DNA of 64,000 nucleotides from Orientallactaga sibirica. Its lineage: Eukaryota; Chordata; Mammalia; Rodentia; Dipodidae. A program made the position numbers and the translations under genes. Position 1 is the stretch's first letter. The number at the start of each line of letters is the position of its first letter. This document shows, piece by piece, positions 9,833 to 23,040 of the stretch. The notes under the pieces were generated by a model. The model did no database searches, had not been told where the DNA came from, and was given only the letters and a program-made list of their open reading frames with translations. Location: assembly GCA_036365145.1 (NCBI GenBank), contig JAEOAD010000015.1, positions 62,001-126,000 of the forward strand, written 5' to 3'.

Positions 9833-9840
9833 TCCATATA

Positions 9841-10130
9841 TCATGCAGGTGTTTATTTGCAGGTGTTTATATTTGTTCATTTAGGTGTTTATATCCCTCT
9901 GTTGAATCCAGGTGTGCTGGTACCTATTCAGAATGGAAAGATCCTCTGTTGCAGGTGTTTGCAAATTTTCATCCTTTTTTAGTAATAGATGTTCCTCTGT
10001 GTGCAATGCAAATCATCCTTTACTAAGGTAATGGATGATCCCTCTGACCAGGCAGGTGTTGACCATTACCTAAGGAATGGATGATCCTTCTGTGCAATGC
10101 AGGTGTTGGCCATTACCTGCAGGAATGGAT
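9841..10130 (-). repeat. 47-bp satellite, inverted fragment
   Basis: Here the satellite is in reverse orientation: GCAGGTGTTTA words recur (9845, 9859), and complete reversed monomers appear at 10027-10130 (AATGGATGATCC, then CAGGTGTTG, then CATTACCTAAGG). The first part (9841-9930) has shortened sub-units of about 14-20 bases. The fragment ends at the palindrome GATGATCATC (10128-10137), where the orientation flips to that of the main array. Confidence 0.9.
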
Positions 10131-10929
10131 GATCATCTGTTCCTTAAGCAATGGTTAATATCTGCATTTCATAGAGGATCATCCATACATCAGGTAAAGG
10201 TAAAACCTGCGTTGAATAGAGGGATCATCCATTCATCAGGTAAAGGTAAATTCCTGCATTGAACAGAGGTATCACCTATTCCTTAGACAATGAGTAAACA
10301 CCTGCATTGAACAGAGGGATCATATGTTCCTCAGGTAAATGTAAACACCTACATTGCATATAGTGATCACCCATTCTTTAGGTAAATGTAAACACCAGCA
10401 TTGAACAGAGGCATCTTCCATTCCTTAGGTAATAGGTAAACACCAGCGTTGAACAGAGGGATCATCCCATTCCTTAGGTATGAACGTAAACACCTGCATT
10501 GAACAGAGGGATCATCCATTCCTTCGATAACGTAAACACCTGCATTGAACAGAGGATCATCCTTCCTTAGGTAAAGGTAAACACCTGCATTGCACAGAGG
10601 GATCATCCCATTACTTAGGTAAATTGCTAAGGATCATCCCATTGCAGGTAAAGAGGATCATCCATTCCTTAGGTAACTGTAAACACCATTGAACAGAGGA
10701 TTATACATTCCTTAGATAACTGTAAACACCTGCATTGAACAGAGGATCAACAGCTGCATTGAACAGAGGGATTATGCCATTCCTTAGATAAAGACAAACA
10801 CCTGCATTGCACACAGGATCATCCATTCCTTAGGTCATGGCAAACACCTGCATTGAACAGAGGGATCATCCATTCCTTAGATAAAGGTAAACACCTGCAT
10901 TGAACAGAGGATCATCCCATTCCTTACAG

Positions 10930-11850
10930 AAACTTAAACACCTGCATTGAACTGGAAGGATCTTCCATTCCATAGATAAAGACAAACACCTGCCTTGCAC
11001 AGAGGATCATCCATTCCTTAGGTAGGAGGTGAACACCTGAATTGTACTAGAGGATCATGAATTCCTTAGGTAAAGATCAACACCTCCGTTGAAGAGACGG
11101 ATCATTCAATCCTTATGTAAAGGTCACCACCTGCATCGTACAGAGGGATGTTGCATTCCTTATGTAAAGATCAAAAACTGCATTGAACATAGGGATCATC
11201 CATTCCTTAGGTAATGGTCAACACCTGTATTGCACAGAGGATCATCCATTTCTTAGGTAAAGGTCAACAATTTCCTGTCCCAGAGGGATCATCCATTCAT
11301 TATGTAATGGTAAAACCTGCATTGAACACAGAGAACATCCATTCCTTTCGTAAAGGTAAACACTCTTGATGCACAAATGGATCATCCATTCCTCAGGTCA
11401 AGCTAAAACCTGCATTGCACAGAGGATCATCCATTCTTCAATAATGGTAAGCACCTGCATTGAACAGGGGATCATCTATTCCTTAGGTAGAGACCAACAC
11501 CTGCATTGCACAGAGTTATCATTCCATTCCTTAGGTAAAGGAAAACACCTGCAGTGCATGGAGGGATCATAAATTACTTTGGTACAGGTAAACACCTGAA
11601 TTGCACAGAGGGAACACACATTCCTTAGGTAACTTTAAACACCTGCATTGAACAGAGGGATCATTCATTCCTTAGTTAAAAAAAAAAAAAACAACTGCTT
11701 TGAACAGAGGGCTCATTTGTATCTTAGATAAAGGTCAACACCTGCATTGCACAGAGGGATCATCCATTCCTGAGATAACGGTAAACACCTGCATTGAACA
11801 GAAGGACCATCCATTCCTTAGGTAAAGATCAACACCTGCATTGCACAGAG
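10930..11850 (+). repeat. higher-order block Q-a, paralogue of 25797-26700
   Basis: The series beginning AACTTAAACACCTGCATTGA, with the markers GGTAGGAGGTGAACACC (11024), GAAGAGACGGATCATTCAA and GGTCACCACCTGCAT, recurs at 25797-26700 at a near-constant offset of about 14,850-14,866. The first copy carries extra single-base losses (GAGGATC for GAGGGATC) and an A run at 11678-11691. Confidence 0.85.
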
Positions 11851-12197
11851 GGATAATCCCATTCTTTAGAAAACGGTAAACACCGGCATAGAAGAGAGGG
11901 ATCATACATTCCTTAGAAACTGGTAAACACCTGCATTGAAGAGAGGGCTCATTTATTCCTTAGATAATGGTAAGCATGTACATTGAACAGAGGGATCATC
12001 TATTCCTTACTTAAAGATCAACACTTGCATTGCACAGAGGGATCTTCCTTTCATTAGGTAATAGTAAACACCTGCAATGCACAGAATGATCATCCATTCC
12101 AAAGGTAAATTAAACACCTGCAATTCACACAGGGATCATCCATTCCTTAGGTAATGGTAAACACCTGCAAAGCATAGAGGGATCATCTATTCCTTAG

Positions 12198-12514
12198 GTA
12201 AGGGTAAACACTGCATTGCACAGAGGTATCATCTTTCTTTAGGTAAAGGTAAACACTTGCGTTGAACAGGGAATCATCTATTCCTTAGGTAAACATCAAC
12301 ACTGCATTGCACAGCAGGATCATCCCATTCCTTAGGTAAAGATAAGCACCTGTATTGCACAGACGAATCATCAATTCCTCAGGTAAAGTAAATACCTGCA
12401 TTGCACAGAGGATCATCCCTTCCTCAGGTAAAGGTAAACACGAGCATTTGATATAGGCATCTTCCATTCCTTAGTAATAGTAAATACCTGCAATGCACAG
12501 AGAGATCATCCATT
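12198..12514 (+). repeat. higher-order block, paralogue of 63678-64000
   Basis: The order of variants GTATCATCTTTCTTTAGG, GAACAGGGAATCATCTATT, GCACAGCAGGATCATCCC, then CATTTGATATAGGCATC is repeated at 63678-64000 (there CATTTGACATAGGCATC), an offset of about 51,480. The last block of the window is therefore a further copy of the beginning of the array. Confidence 0.85.
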
Positions 12515-14029
12515 CCTAAGGCAATTGTAAACACCTGCAATGCACAGCGGGATTATAAATTCCTTAGATGATGGTACACACCTGCATCGAAATGATGGAT
12601 TATCATTTCCTTAGGTAAAGATCAATACCTGCATTGCACAGAGGGATATTCATTCGTTAGTTAAAGATGAACACTTGAATTGCACAGAGGATCACCCATT
12701 CCTTAGGTAATGGTAAACACCTGCAATGAACAGAGGGATCATCCAATCCTTAGATAACAGTAAACACCTGCATTGAAGAGAGGGATCATTTATTCCTTAC
12801 GTAAAGATTCATACCTGCATTGCACATAGGGCTCATTCATAACGTAGGTAAAAATAAACACCTGCATTGCATCGAATGATCATCCATTCCTTGGGTAAAG
12901 GACAACACCTGTAATACACATGGCCACAGGTATTCCATTCATTAGGTAAAGATAAACACTTCCACTGCACAGAGGAATCATCGTTTCCTTAGGTAAAGGT
13001 AAACACCAGCATTGAACATAGTCTTCTTCCATTCTTTAGGTAATAGAAAACATCTGCAATTCACAGAGGGATCATCCCATTAGATATCAGTAAACACATT
13101 CATGGAAAAGAGGATCACCCATTCCTTAGGTAAAAGTAAACACCTGCAATGCACAGAGGATCATCTTTTCCTTAGGTAAAGATCAACACCTGCATTTCAC
13201 AGAGATGTCATCCATTCCTTAGGTAAAGTTCAACCCATGCCTGGCCCAGAGGTATCATAAATTCATTATGTAGTGGTAAAAACATGCATTGCACACAGGG
13301 GACATCCATTCCTTTGGTAAAGGGGAAACACCTGAATTGAACAGAGGGATCTTCCATTCCTTAGGTAATAATAAACCCCTGCAATGCACAGAGGGATCAT
13401 CCATTCTTTAAGTAATGGTAAACACCTTTATTGAACAGAGGGACCTTCCATTCCTTAGATAACGGTAAACACCTTCATTGAACATAGGGATCATCTACAC
13501 CTTAGGTAAAGTTCAACAACTGCATTGAACAGAAGGATCATCCATTCCCGAGGTAAAGGTAAACACCAGCATTGTACGTAGGTATCTTCCATTCCTGAGG
13601 CAATGGTAAATATTTGCAATGCAGAGAGGTATCATCCCATTCCTTACATAAAAGTAAACTCCTGCATGGAAAAGAGGGATCATCCATTTCTTAGGTAATG
13701 GTCACCACTTGCCAGGCCCAGAGGGATCATCCATTACTTATGTGAACGTAAACACCTGCATTGGTCAGAGGCATCTTCAATTCCTTTGGTAATAGTAAAC
13801 ACCTGAAATGCACAGAGGGATCATCTATTCCTAAGGTAAATGTAAGCACCTGCAATGCACAGAGGGATCATCCTTCTTTAGGTGAAGTTAAACAACTGCG
13901 TTGAACAGAGGTATCATCCATTACTTAGGTAACGGTTAACACCTGCATTGAACACAGATATCATCCATTCCATAGAAAAAGGTAAACACTTGAATTGCAA
14001 AGAGGAATCATCCATTCCTCAAGTAAAGG

Positions 14030-17000
14030 TAATCACCAGCATTGAACATAGGCTTCTTCCATTCCTTAGGTAATAGTAAACACCTGACATGCACAGAGGG
14101 ATCATCCCAATCCGTACATAGACGTAAACAAGTGCGTTGAACAAAGCGATCATCCATTCCTTATCAGTAAAAACCTGCATTGAACAGAGGGATAATTTAT
14201 TCCTTAGGTAAATTCAACACCTGTATAGCACAGGGGGATCATCCCATTCCTAAGGCAAAGGTAAACACCTGCATTGCACAGATGGATCATCCATTTCTTA
14301 GGTAACTGTAAACACCTATATTGAACAGAGGGATCATCCAACCTTACATAAAGGTAAACACCTGCATTGAGCAGAGGGATCACCTATTTCTTAGATAAAG
14401 ATCAACACGAGCATTGCACAGAGGGATCATCCATACTGTAGGTAAGGGTGAACACCTGCATTGCACAGAAAGATCATCCATTCCTTAGGTGAAGGATAAC
14501 ACCTGAAAAACACAGAGCCATACTCCATTCATTAGGTAAAGATAACCACCTCCATTTCACAGAGGAATCATCCTTTCCTTAGGTAAAGGTAAACACCTGC
14601 ATTGAACATAGGCTTCTTCCATTCCTTAGGTAATAGTAAACACCTGCAGTGCACAGAGAGATCCTCCCATTCCTTGCATAAACTTAAATACCTGCATGGA
14701 ACAGGGGAATCATCCATTCCTTAGGTAAATATAAACACCTGCTTTTCACAGAGTGATCATCCATTCCTTATGTAAAGGTGAACACCTGCATTGCATAGAG
14801 GGAACATCCATTCCTCAGGTAAAGATCAGCACCTGCATTGAACAGAGGGTTCTTCCATTCCTTAGGTAAAGATCAGCACCTGCATTGAACAGAGGGATCT
14901 TCCATTCCTTATGTTCAGGTCAACACCTGCACTGCACAGAGCATCATCAATTCCTTAAGTCAAGGTCAATACCTGCCTGCCCCAGAGGGTTCAACCACTC
15001 CTTATGTAAAGGTACACACCTGCATTGTACAGAGGGATCATCCTTTCCTAGGGTAAATGTAAACACCTGCAATGCACAGAGGGATCATCCATTACTTAGG
15101 TTTTTGTGAACACCTATATTGCACAGAGGGATATCCATTCCTTATGTAAAGATCAACACCTGCATTGAACAGAGGGATCATATATTTCTTAGGTAAAGGT
15201 CAACACCTGCATTGCACAGAAAGATCATCCATTCCTTAGGTAAAGGACAACACCTGCAATGCTCAGAGGAATCATCCATTCCTTAGGTAAAGGTAAACAC
15301 CTGCATTGCACAGAAGGATCATCCTTTCCTTATGGAAATGTAAACACCAGCATTGAACATGGGCATTTTCCATACTCTCAGTAATAGTAAACACCTGCAA
15401 TTAACAGAGGGATCATCACATTCCTTACATAAACTTAAACAATTGCATGCACAGAGGGATCATCAATTGCTTAGGTAAAGGTAAACACGTGACTTGCACA
15501 GGGGGTCATCCATTCCTCAGGTAAAGATCAACACCTGCATTGCACTCAGGAAACATCCATTCATTTCATAAAGGTAAACACCTGCATGGAACAGAAGGAT
15601 CTTCCATTCCTTATGTAATAGTAAACACCTGCAATGCACAGAAGGATATTCCATTCCTTAAGTAAATGTAAACACCTGCATTGCACAGAGGGATCATCCA
15701 TTCTTTAAGTAAATGTAAAACCTGCGTTGATCAGAGGGATCATCCTTCCTTAGGTAAAGGAAAAGACCTGCGTTGAAACAGTTATCAGCCATTCCTTAGG
15801 TAAAGGTAAGCACATGCATTGAACACAGGGATCATCCATTCCTTATATAAAAGAAAACACCTGCTTTGAACAGAGGGATCATCTAATCCTTAGGTAGAGA
15901 TCAACAACTGCATTGCAGAGAGGGATCACCCCATTCCTTATGTAAAGCAAACACCTGCATTGCACAGAGGGATTATGCCTTCCTTAGGTAAAGGTAAACA
16001 CCTGAATTGCACAGAAGGATCATCCATTCCATAGGTAACTGTAAACACCAGCTTTGGTCAGAGGGATCATCCGTTCCTTAGATAAGGGTAAACCCCTGCA
16101 TTGAACAGGGGGCTCATCTGTTCTCTAGGTAAAGATCAACAACTGCATTGCACAGAGGGATCCTCCCATAACGTAGGTAAAGGTAAACACCTGTATTGAA
16201 CAGAGGGATCATCAGTTACTTAGCTATTGGTAAATACCTGCATTGAACAGAGGTATCATCCATTCCTCATATAATGGTAAATGCCTGCATTGAACCGAGG
16301 GATAATCTATTCTTTAGGTAAAGGTCAACACCTGTATTGCATAGAGGGATCATCTATTCCTTAGGTAAAAGTCAACACCTGCATGGGACAGAAGGATGAT
16401 CCATTCCTTAGGTAAAGGTCAACACCAGCATTGCACAGAGGAATCTCCCATTGATTAGGTAAAGATAAAAAACTCCATTGCACAGAGGAATCCTCCTTTC
16501 CTTTGGTATAGTTAAACACCTGCATTGAACATAGGCATCTTCCATTCCTTAGGTAATAGTAAACCCCTGCAATGCACAGAGGGATCATCCCATTCCTTAA
16601 GTAAAGGTAAACACCTCCCTTGCACAGAGGGATCATCAATTCCTTAGGGAAAGGTGAACAACTGCATAGTACAGAGGGATCATCCATTCCTTAGGTAAAA
16701 GGTCAAAACCTGCATTGCACAGAGGTATCATCCATTCCTTAGGGTAAAGGTCAACACCTGCCTGGCCCAGAGGATCATCCATTCCTTAGGTAATGTTAAA
16801 CACCTGCATTGCACACAGGGAACATCCATTTCTTGGGTAAAGGTAAACACTTGCAATGAACTGAGGATCTTCCATTCCTTAGGTAACAGTAAACACTTGC
16901 AATGAACAGAGGGATCTTCCATTCCTTAGGTAACAGTAAACACCTGCAATTCACAGAAGGATTAATCATTCTTTAGGTAAATGTTAAAACCTGCTTTGCA

Positions 17001-20000
17001 CAGAGGGAGCATCCATTCCTTTGTAAAAGGTAAACTCCTGCCTTCATAAGAGAGATCTTCCATAACTAGGTAATAGTAAACACCTATATTGAGCAGAGGA
17101 TTATCCATTCCTAAGGTAAAGCCAACAACTGCATTGCAAACAGGTATCATCCATTCCTTAGGAAAAGGAAAGCACCTGCCTGCCCAGATGGATTATCCAT
17201 TCCTTATGTAAAGGTAAACACCTGCATTGAAGAGAGGGATCTTCCATTCCCGAGGTAAATGTAAACACCTGCAATGCACAGAGGGATCATACATTCCTTA
17301 GGGAAATGTAAACACCTGAATGAACACAGGGATCATCCACACCTTAGGTAAGGGAAAACACCTGAACGGCACAGAGGGATCATCCATTCCTTAAGTAGAA
17401 ACCTGCGTTGAACAGAGGGATAATGCTTCTTTAGGTAAAAGTAAAGACCTACATGGAACACAGGGATCATCTATGCCTTAGTTAAATATCAACACCTGAA
17501 TTGAACAGAGGGATCATCCAATCCTTAGGTAAGTTGAACACCTATATTGAACAGGTGTATCATTCATTACTTAGGTAAATGTCAACACCTGCCTACCCAA
17601 GAGGGATCATCCATTCCTTATATAAAGGTAAACACCTGCATTGCACACAGTAAACAACATTTCCTTTGGTAAAGGTAAACACTTGCATAGAACAGAGGGA
17701 TCTTCCATTCCTTAGGTAATAGTGAACACCTGCAATGCACAGAGGTATCATCCATTCCTAAAGTAAATGTAAACACCTGCAATGCACAGAGCGATCATCC
17801 ATTCCTTAGGTAAAGGTATACACCTGCATTGCACACAGAGAAAATCCATTCATTTTGTAAAGTTAAACACTTGCATTGAACAGACGGATCATCCATTACT
17901 TAGGTAAAGTTAAACACCTGTATTGAACAGAGGGATCTTCCATTTCTTAGGTGATAGTAAGCTCCTGCAATGCACAGAGGGATCATCAATTCCTTAGGTA
18001 AGGGTAAACACCTACATTGCCCAGACGGATCACACATTCCTTAGGTAATATTAAACACCTGCATTGCGCTCAGGATCATCCATTCCTTAGGTAAAGGTAA
18101 AAACCTGCATTGCACACAGGGAACATCTATTCCTTTTGTAAAGGTAAACTGGAGCATTGTAACAGAGGAATCATATATTCCTTAGGTAATAGTAAACACC
18201 TGCTATGCACAGAAGGATCATCTATTCCTAAGATAAATATAAACACTTTCAATGCACAAAGGAATCATCGATTCCTTAGGTCAAGCTAAAAACCTGCATC
18301 TCATAGAGGGATCGTCCATTCTTTAGGTAACAGTAAACAGCTGCATTGAACAGAGGGATCATCTATTCCTTAGATAAGGGTAAGCACCTGCATTGAACAG
18401 AGGTATCATCTATTCCTTAATAAAGATCAACACCTGCATTGCACAGAGATATCATATTATTCCTTAGGTGATGGTAAACAACTGCATTGCACAGAGGGAA
18501 CATCCATTTCGTAGGAAATGCTAAACACCTGGATTGCATAGAGGGATCATCCATTCCATAGATAACGGTAAACACCTGTATTGAACAGAGGGATCATCCA
18601 TTCCTTAGGTAATGGTCAATACCTGCATCTCACAGAGGGATCATCCATTCCTTAGGTAAAGGTCAACAGCTGCCTGGCCCAGAGGGATCATCCATCCCTA
18701 ATGTAAATTTAAACACCTGCAGAGCACACAGAGAACATCCATTCCTTTTTTTTAAATTTAAACACCTGCATTGAACAAAGGAATCATCAATTCCTTAGGT
18801 AAAGGTCAACACCTGCATTGAACAGAGGTGTCATATATTCCGTAGGTAAAGGTCAACATATTCATTGCACAGAGGGATAACCATTCCTTAGGTAAAGATC
18901 AACACCTGCATTTTACAGAGGGATCATCCATTCCAAGGGATACCATAACACCTGGATTACACAGAGGGATCATACATTTCTTAAGTAATGATCAACACCT
19001 GCATTGAACAGAGGGATCATCTATTGCTTAGGTACAGATCAACACCTGCATTGCACAGAGGGATCATCCATTCCTTAGGTATAGGACAACACCTGCATTG
19101 CAAAGAGTTATCATCCATTACTTAAGTAAAGATCAACACCTGCATTGAACAGAGGGATCATCCTTTCCTTAGGTAAAGGTCAACACCTGACTGGCCCAGA
19201 CGGATCATCCATACCTTATTTAAATGTAAACACCTGCAATGCACAGAGGGATCATCAACCCCGAAGGTAAATATAAAAACCTACTATGCACAGTGGGATC
19301 ATCAATTCCTTAGGTAAGGGTATACAACTGCATTGCACCCGGGGATCATCCATTCCTTAAGTAAAGGAAGAAACGTTGTTGGAAGAGAGGGATCATCCTT
19401 CTTTAGGTAAAGGTAGACACCTGCGTTGAACACAGGGATCATCCATTCCTTATATAACGTTACTCACCTGCATTGAATAGAGGGATCATCAATTCCATAG
19501 GTAATGGTAAATACCTGGATTGCACAGAGGGATGACCTATTCCTTAGATAACGTTAAACAACTTCATTGAACAGAGGGATCATCCATTCCTTAGGTATTG
19601 GTGAATACCTGTATTGCACAGAGGCATCATACATTCCTTAGGTAAAGGTCAACATCTGCGTTGCACATAGAGAACTTCCATTACATTTGTAAAGGTAAAC
19701 ATCTGCATTGAACCGAGGGATCTTTCATTCCTTAGGTAATAGTAAACACCTGCAATGCACAGAGGGATCATCCATTCCTAAGACAAATATAAACACCTGC
19801 ACTGCACAGAGGGATCTTCCTTCCTTAGGTAATAGTGAACACCTGCAATGCACTGAATGATCATCCATTCCTTAGATAAAGGTAAAGACCTGCAATGCAC
19901 AGAGTGGTCATCCTTTCCTTAGGTAAAGGTAGAAACCTGCGTTGGACAGTGGGATCATTGTTCTTTTGCAAAGGTAAACACCTGTGTTGAACAGAGATAT

Positions 20001-22480
20001 CATCCATTCCTTAAGTAAAGGTAAACACCTGCATTGAACAGAGGTATCATCCATTCCTTAGATAACAGTAAACACCTGCGTTGCACATAGGGATCATCCA
20101 TTCCGTAGGTAAAGGTAAACAGTTGCAAGGCACACAGTGATCATCCATTCTGTAGGTAAGGGTAATCACCTGCATTGATAAGAGAGATCATCCATTCCTT
20201 AATTAAAGGTAGAAGCCCTGGTTGAACAGAGGGAACATCCTTCTTTAGGTAAAGCTAAACACTTGCGTTGAACAGAATTATCATCCATTCCTTAGATAAC
20301 AGTAAAGACCTGCATTTCACAGAGGGATCATCCCATTCCTTAGGTAAAGGTAAACACCTGCATTGCACAGAGGGATCACCCATTCCTTAGGTAAAGGTAA
20401 ACTCCTGATTTGCACAGAGTGATTATCCATTCCTTAGGATAAGGTAAACACCCGCATTGAACAGAGGGATAATCCATTCCTTATTTAGTGGTAAACACCT
20501 GCATTGAACAGGGGAATCATGTATTTCTTAAGTAAAGATCAACACATGCATCGCACAGAGGGATCATCCATTCCTTAGGTAATTGTAAACACTATCATCG
20601 TACATAGGGATCATCCATTCGTTAGGTACAGGTGAACACTTCCAATAAACAGAGAGCTCATCCATTCCGTAGGTAGGGTAAACACCTGCATTGCAGAGAG
20701 AGATCATCCATTACTTATGTAAAAGTAGAAGCCTACGTTGAACGGAGGGATCACCATTCTTTAGGTAAGGGTAAACAACTGTTTTGAACAGAGGTATCAG
20801 TCATTCCTTAGACAACGGGAAAAACCTGCATTGAACAGATGGATCATTTATTCTTTAGGTAAAGTTTAACACCAGCTTTGCACAGAAGGATCATCACATT
20901 CCTTAGGTAAAGGTAAACACCAGAATGACACAGAGGGACAATATATTCCTTAGGTAAAGATAAACACCTATATTGAACAGAAGGATCATCTATTCCTTAG
21001 GTAAAGATCAACACCTGCATTGCTCAGAATGATCATCCCATTCCTTAGGTAAAGGAAAATACTTGATTTGAACAGAGTGATCATCCATTCCTTAGGAAAA
21101 GGTAAACACCTGCATTGTATAGAGTGATCATCCCTTCCTTAGATAACGGTAAGCACCTGCATTGAACAGGGGAATCATTTATTCCTTAGGTAAAGATCAA
21201 CACCTGCATTGCACAGAGGGATCATCCCATTCCTTAGGTAAAGGTAAACGCCTGCATTGTACAGTGTGATCATACATTCCTTAGGTAAAGGTAAACACGT
21301 ACATTGCACAGACGTATCATACATTCCTTAGGTAAAGGTAAACACCTGGTTGGCACTGAGTGATCATTCATTCTTTATGTTAAGGTAAACACCTGCATTG
21401 AATAGAGGGATCATCCCTTCCTTAGATAATGGTAAACACCTGCATTGAACAGGGGAATCATCTATTTCTTAGGTAAAGGTCAACAACTGCATTGCACAGA
21501 GGGATCATCCATTCCTTAGGTACAGGTAAACACCTGCATTGAACAGAGGGATCTTCCATTCCATAGGTAAATTTCAACATCGACGGGCCCAGAGGTATCA
21601 TCGATAACTTATGAAAAGCTAATCACATGCATTGCACCCAGGGAACATCCATTCCTTAGGTAATAGTAAACACCTGCAATGCACAGAGGGATCATCAATT
21701 CCGAAGGTAAAGGTAAACACCTACAATGCACAGAGGGATTGTCTATTCCATAGATAAGGGTATACACCTGCATTGCACTGGGGGATCATCCATTCCTTAA
21801 GTAAATGTAGAAACGGGGTTTGAAGAGAGGGATCATCCTTCTTTGGTAAAGGCGGGCACCTGCGTTGAATAGAGGTATCATTCATTCCTTCAATAAAGGT
21901 CAACACCTGCATTGCACAGAGAGATCATCCATTCCTTATGTAAAGTTCAACAACTGCATTGAACAGAGGGATCATCCATTCCTTAGGTAAAGGTCAACAC
22001 CTGACTTGCCCAGAGGGATCATCCATGCCTTATGTAAATTTAACCACCTGCATTGCACACAGGGAACATCCATACCTTAAGTAATATTAAACACCTGCAA
22101 TGCACAGAGGGATCATCAATTGTGAAGGTAAATGTAAACACCTGCATTGCACAGAGGGGTTATCTATTCCTTAGGTCAGGGTATACACCTGCATTGCACC
22201 AGGGGATCATCCATTCCTTAAGTATAGGTAGAAATCTGGTTTGAAGAGAGGGATCATCCTTCTTTAGGAAAAGGTACACACCTGAATTGAACAGAGGGAT
22301 CATCCATTCCTTAGGTAACATTAAACACCTGCATTGCACAGAGGGATCACCCATTCCTTAGGTAATGGTAAACACCTGGATTGCACAGGGGATCATCCAT
22401 TACTGAGATAGAGGTAAACACCTGAATTGAACAGAGGGATCATCCATTCCTTAGGTAATGGCCAACACCTGCATTGGACA
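14030..22480 (+). repeat. higher-order block P, copy 1 (about 8.4 kb)
   Basis: This is the least rearranged copy of the long block. Its diagnostic monomers, in order, are TAGACGTAAACAAGTG (about 14118), TTAGGTTTTTGTGAACACC (about 15097), AAGTTGAACACCTATATTGA (17531), GAAGAAACGTTGTTGG (19367) and GTAGAAGCCTACGTTG (20725). All recur in the same order at 30305-41500 and in part in two later copies. It carries a private one-monomer duplication at about 14815-14900. Confidence 0.85.
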
Positions 22481-22939
22481 GAAGGATCATCCTTTCCTTA
22501 GGTAAAGGTCAACACCGGCCTGGCCCAGAGGGATCATCCATTACTGACGTAAAGGTGAAAACCTGCATTGCACACAGAGAACATCTATTCCTTTTGTAAA
22601 GGTAAACACCAGCATTGAATAGAGGGTCTTTCCTTCCTTAGGTAAACACCTGCAATGCACAGAGTGATCATCCATTCCTAAGACAAATATAAACACCTGC
22701 AATGCACAGAGGGCTCATCCATTCCTTATGACAAGCTAGAAACCTGCATTGAACAGAGGGATCATCCATTCCTTAGGTAACTGTACACTGCTGAATTGAA
22801 CAGAGCGATCATCCATTCTTTAGATAAGTGTAAGCACCTGCATTGAACAGAGGGATCATCTATTCCTTAGGTAAAGATCAACACCTGTATTGCACAGAGC
22901 GATCATATCTTTCCTTAGGTAAAGGTAAACACCTGCATT

Positions 22940-23040
22940 GCACAGAGGGATCATCCATTCCATAGATAATGGTAAACACCTGCATTGAACAGAGGGATCA
23001 TCCATTCCATAGATAATGGTAAACACCTGCATTGAAAAGA
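22940..23040 (+). repeat. recent single-monomer duplication
   Basis: Two adjacent monomers are identical over about 40 bases (CATTCCATAGATAATGG and what follows, starting near 22953 and 23000), an unusually high identity for neighbours in this array. This indicates a recent one-unit duplication by slippage or unequal exchange. Confidence 0.7.
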
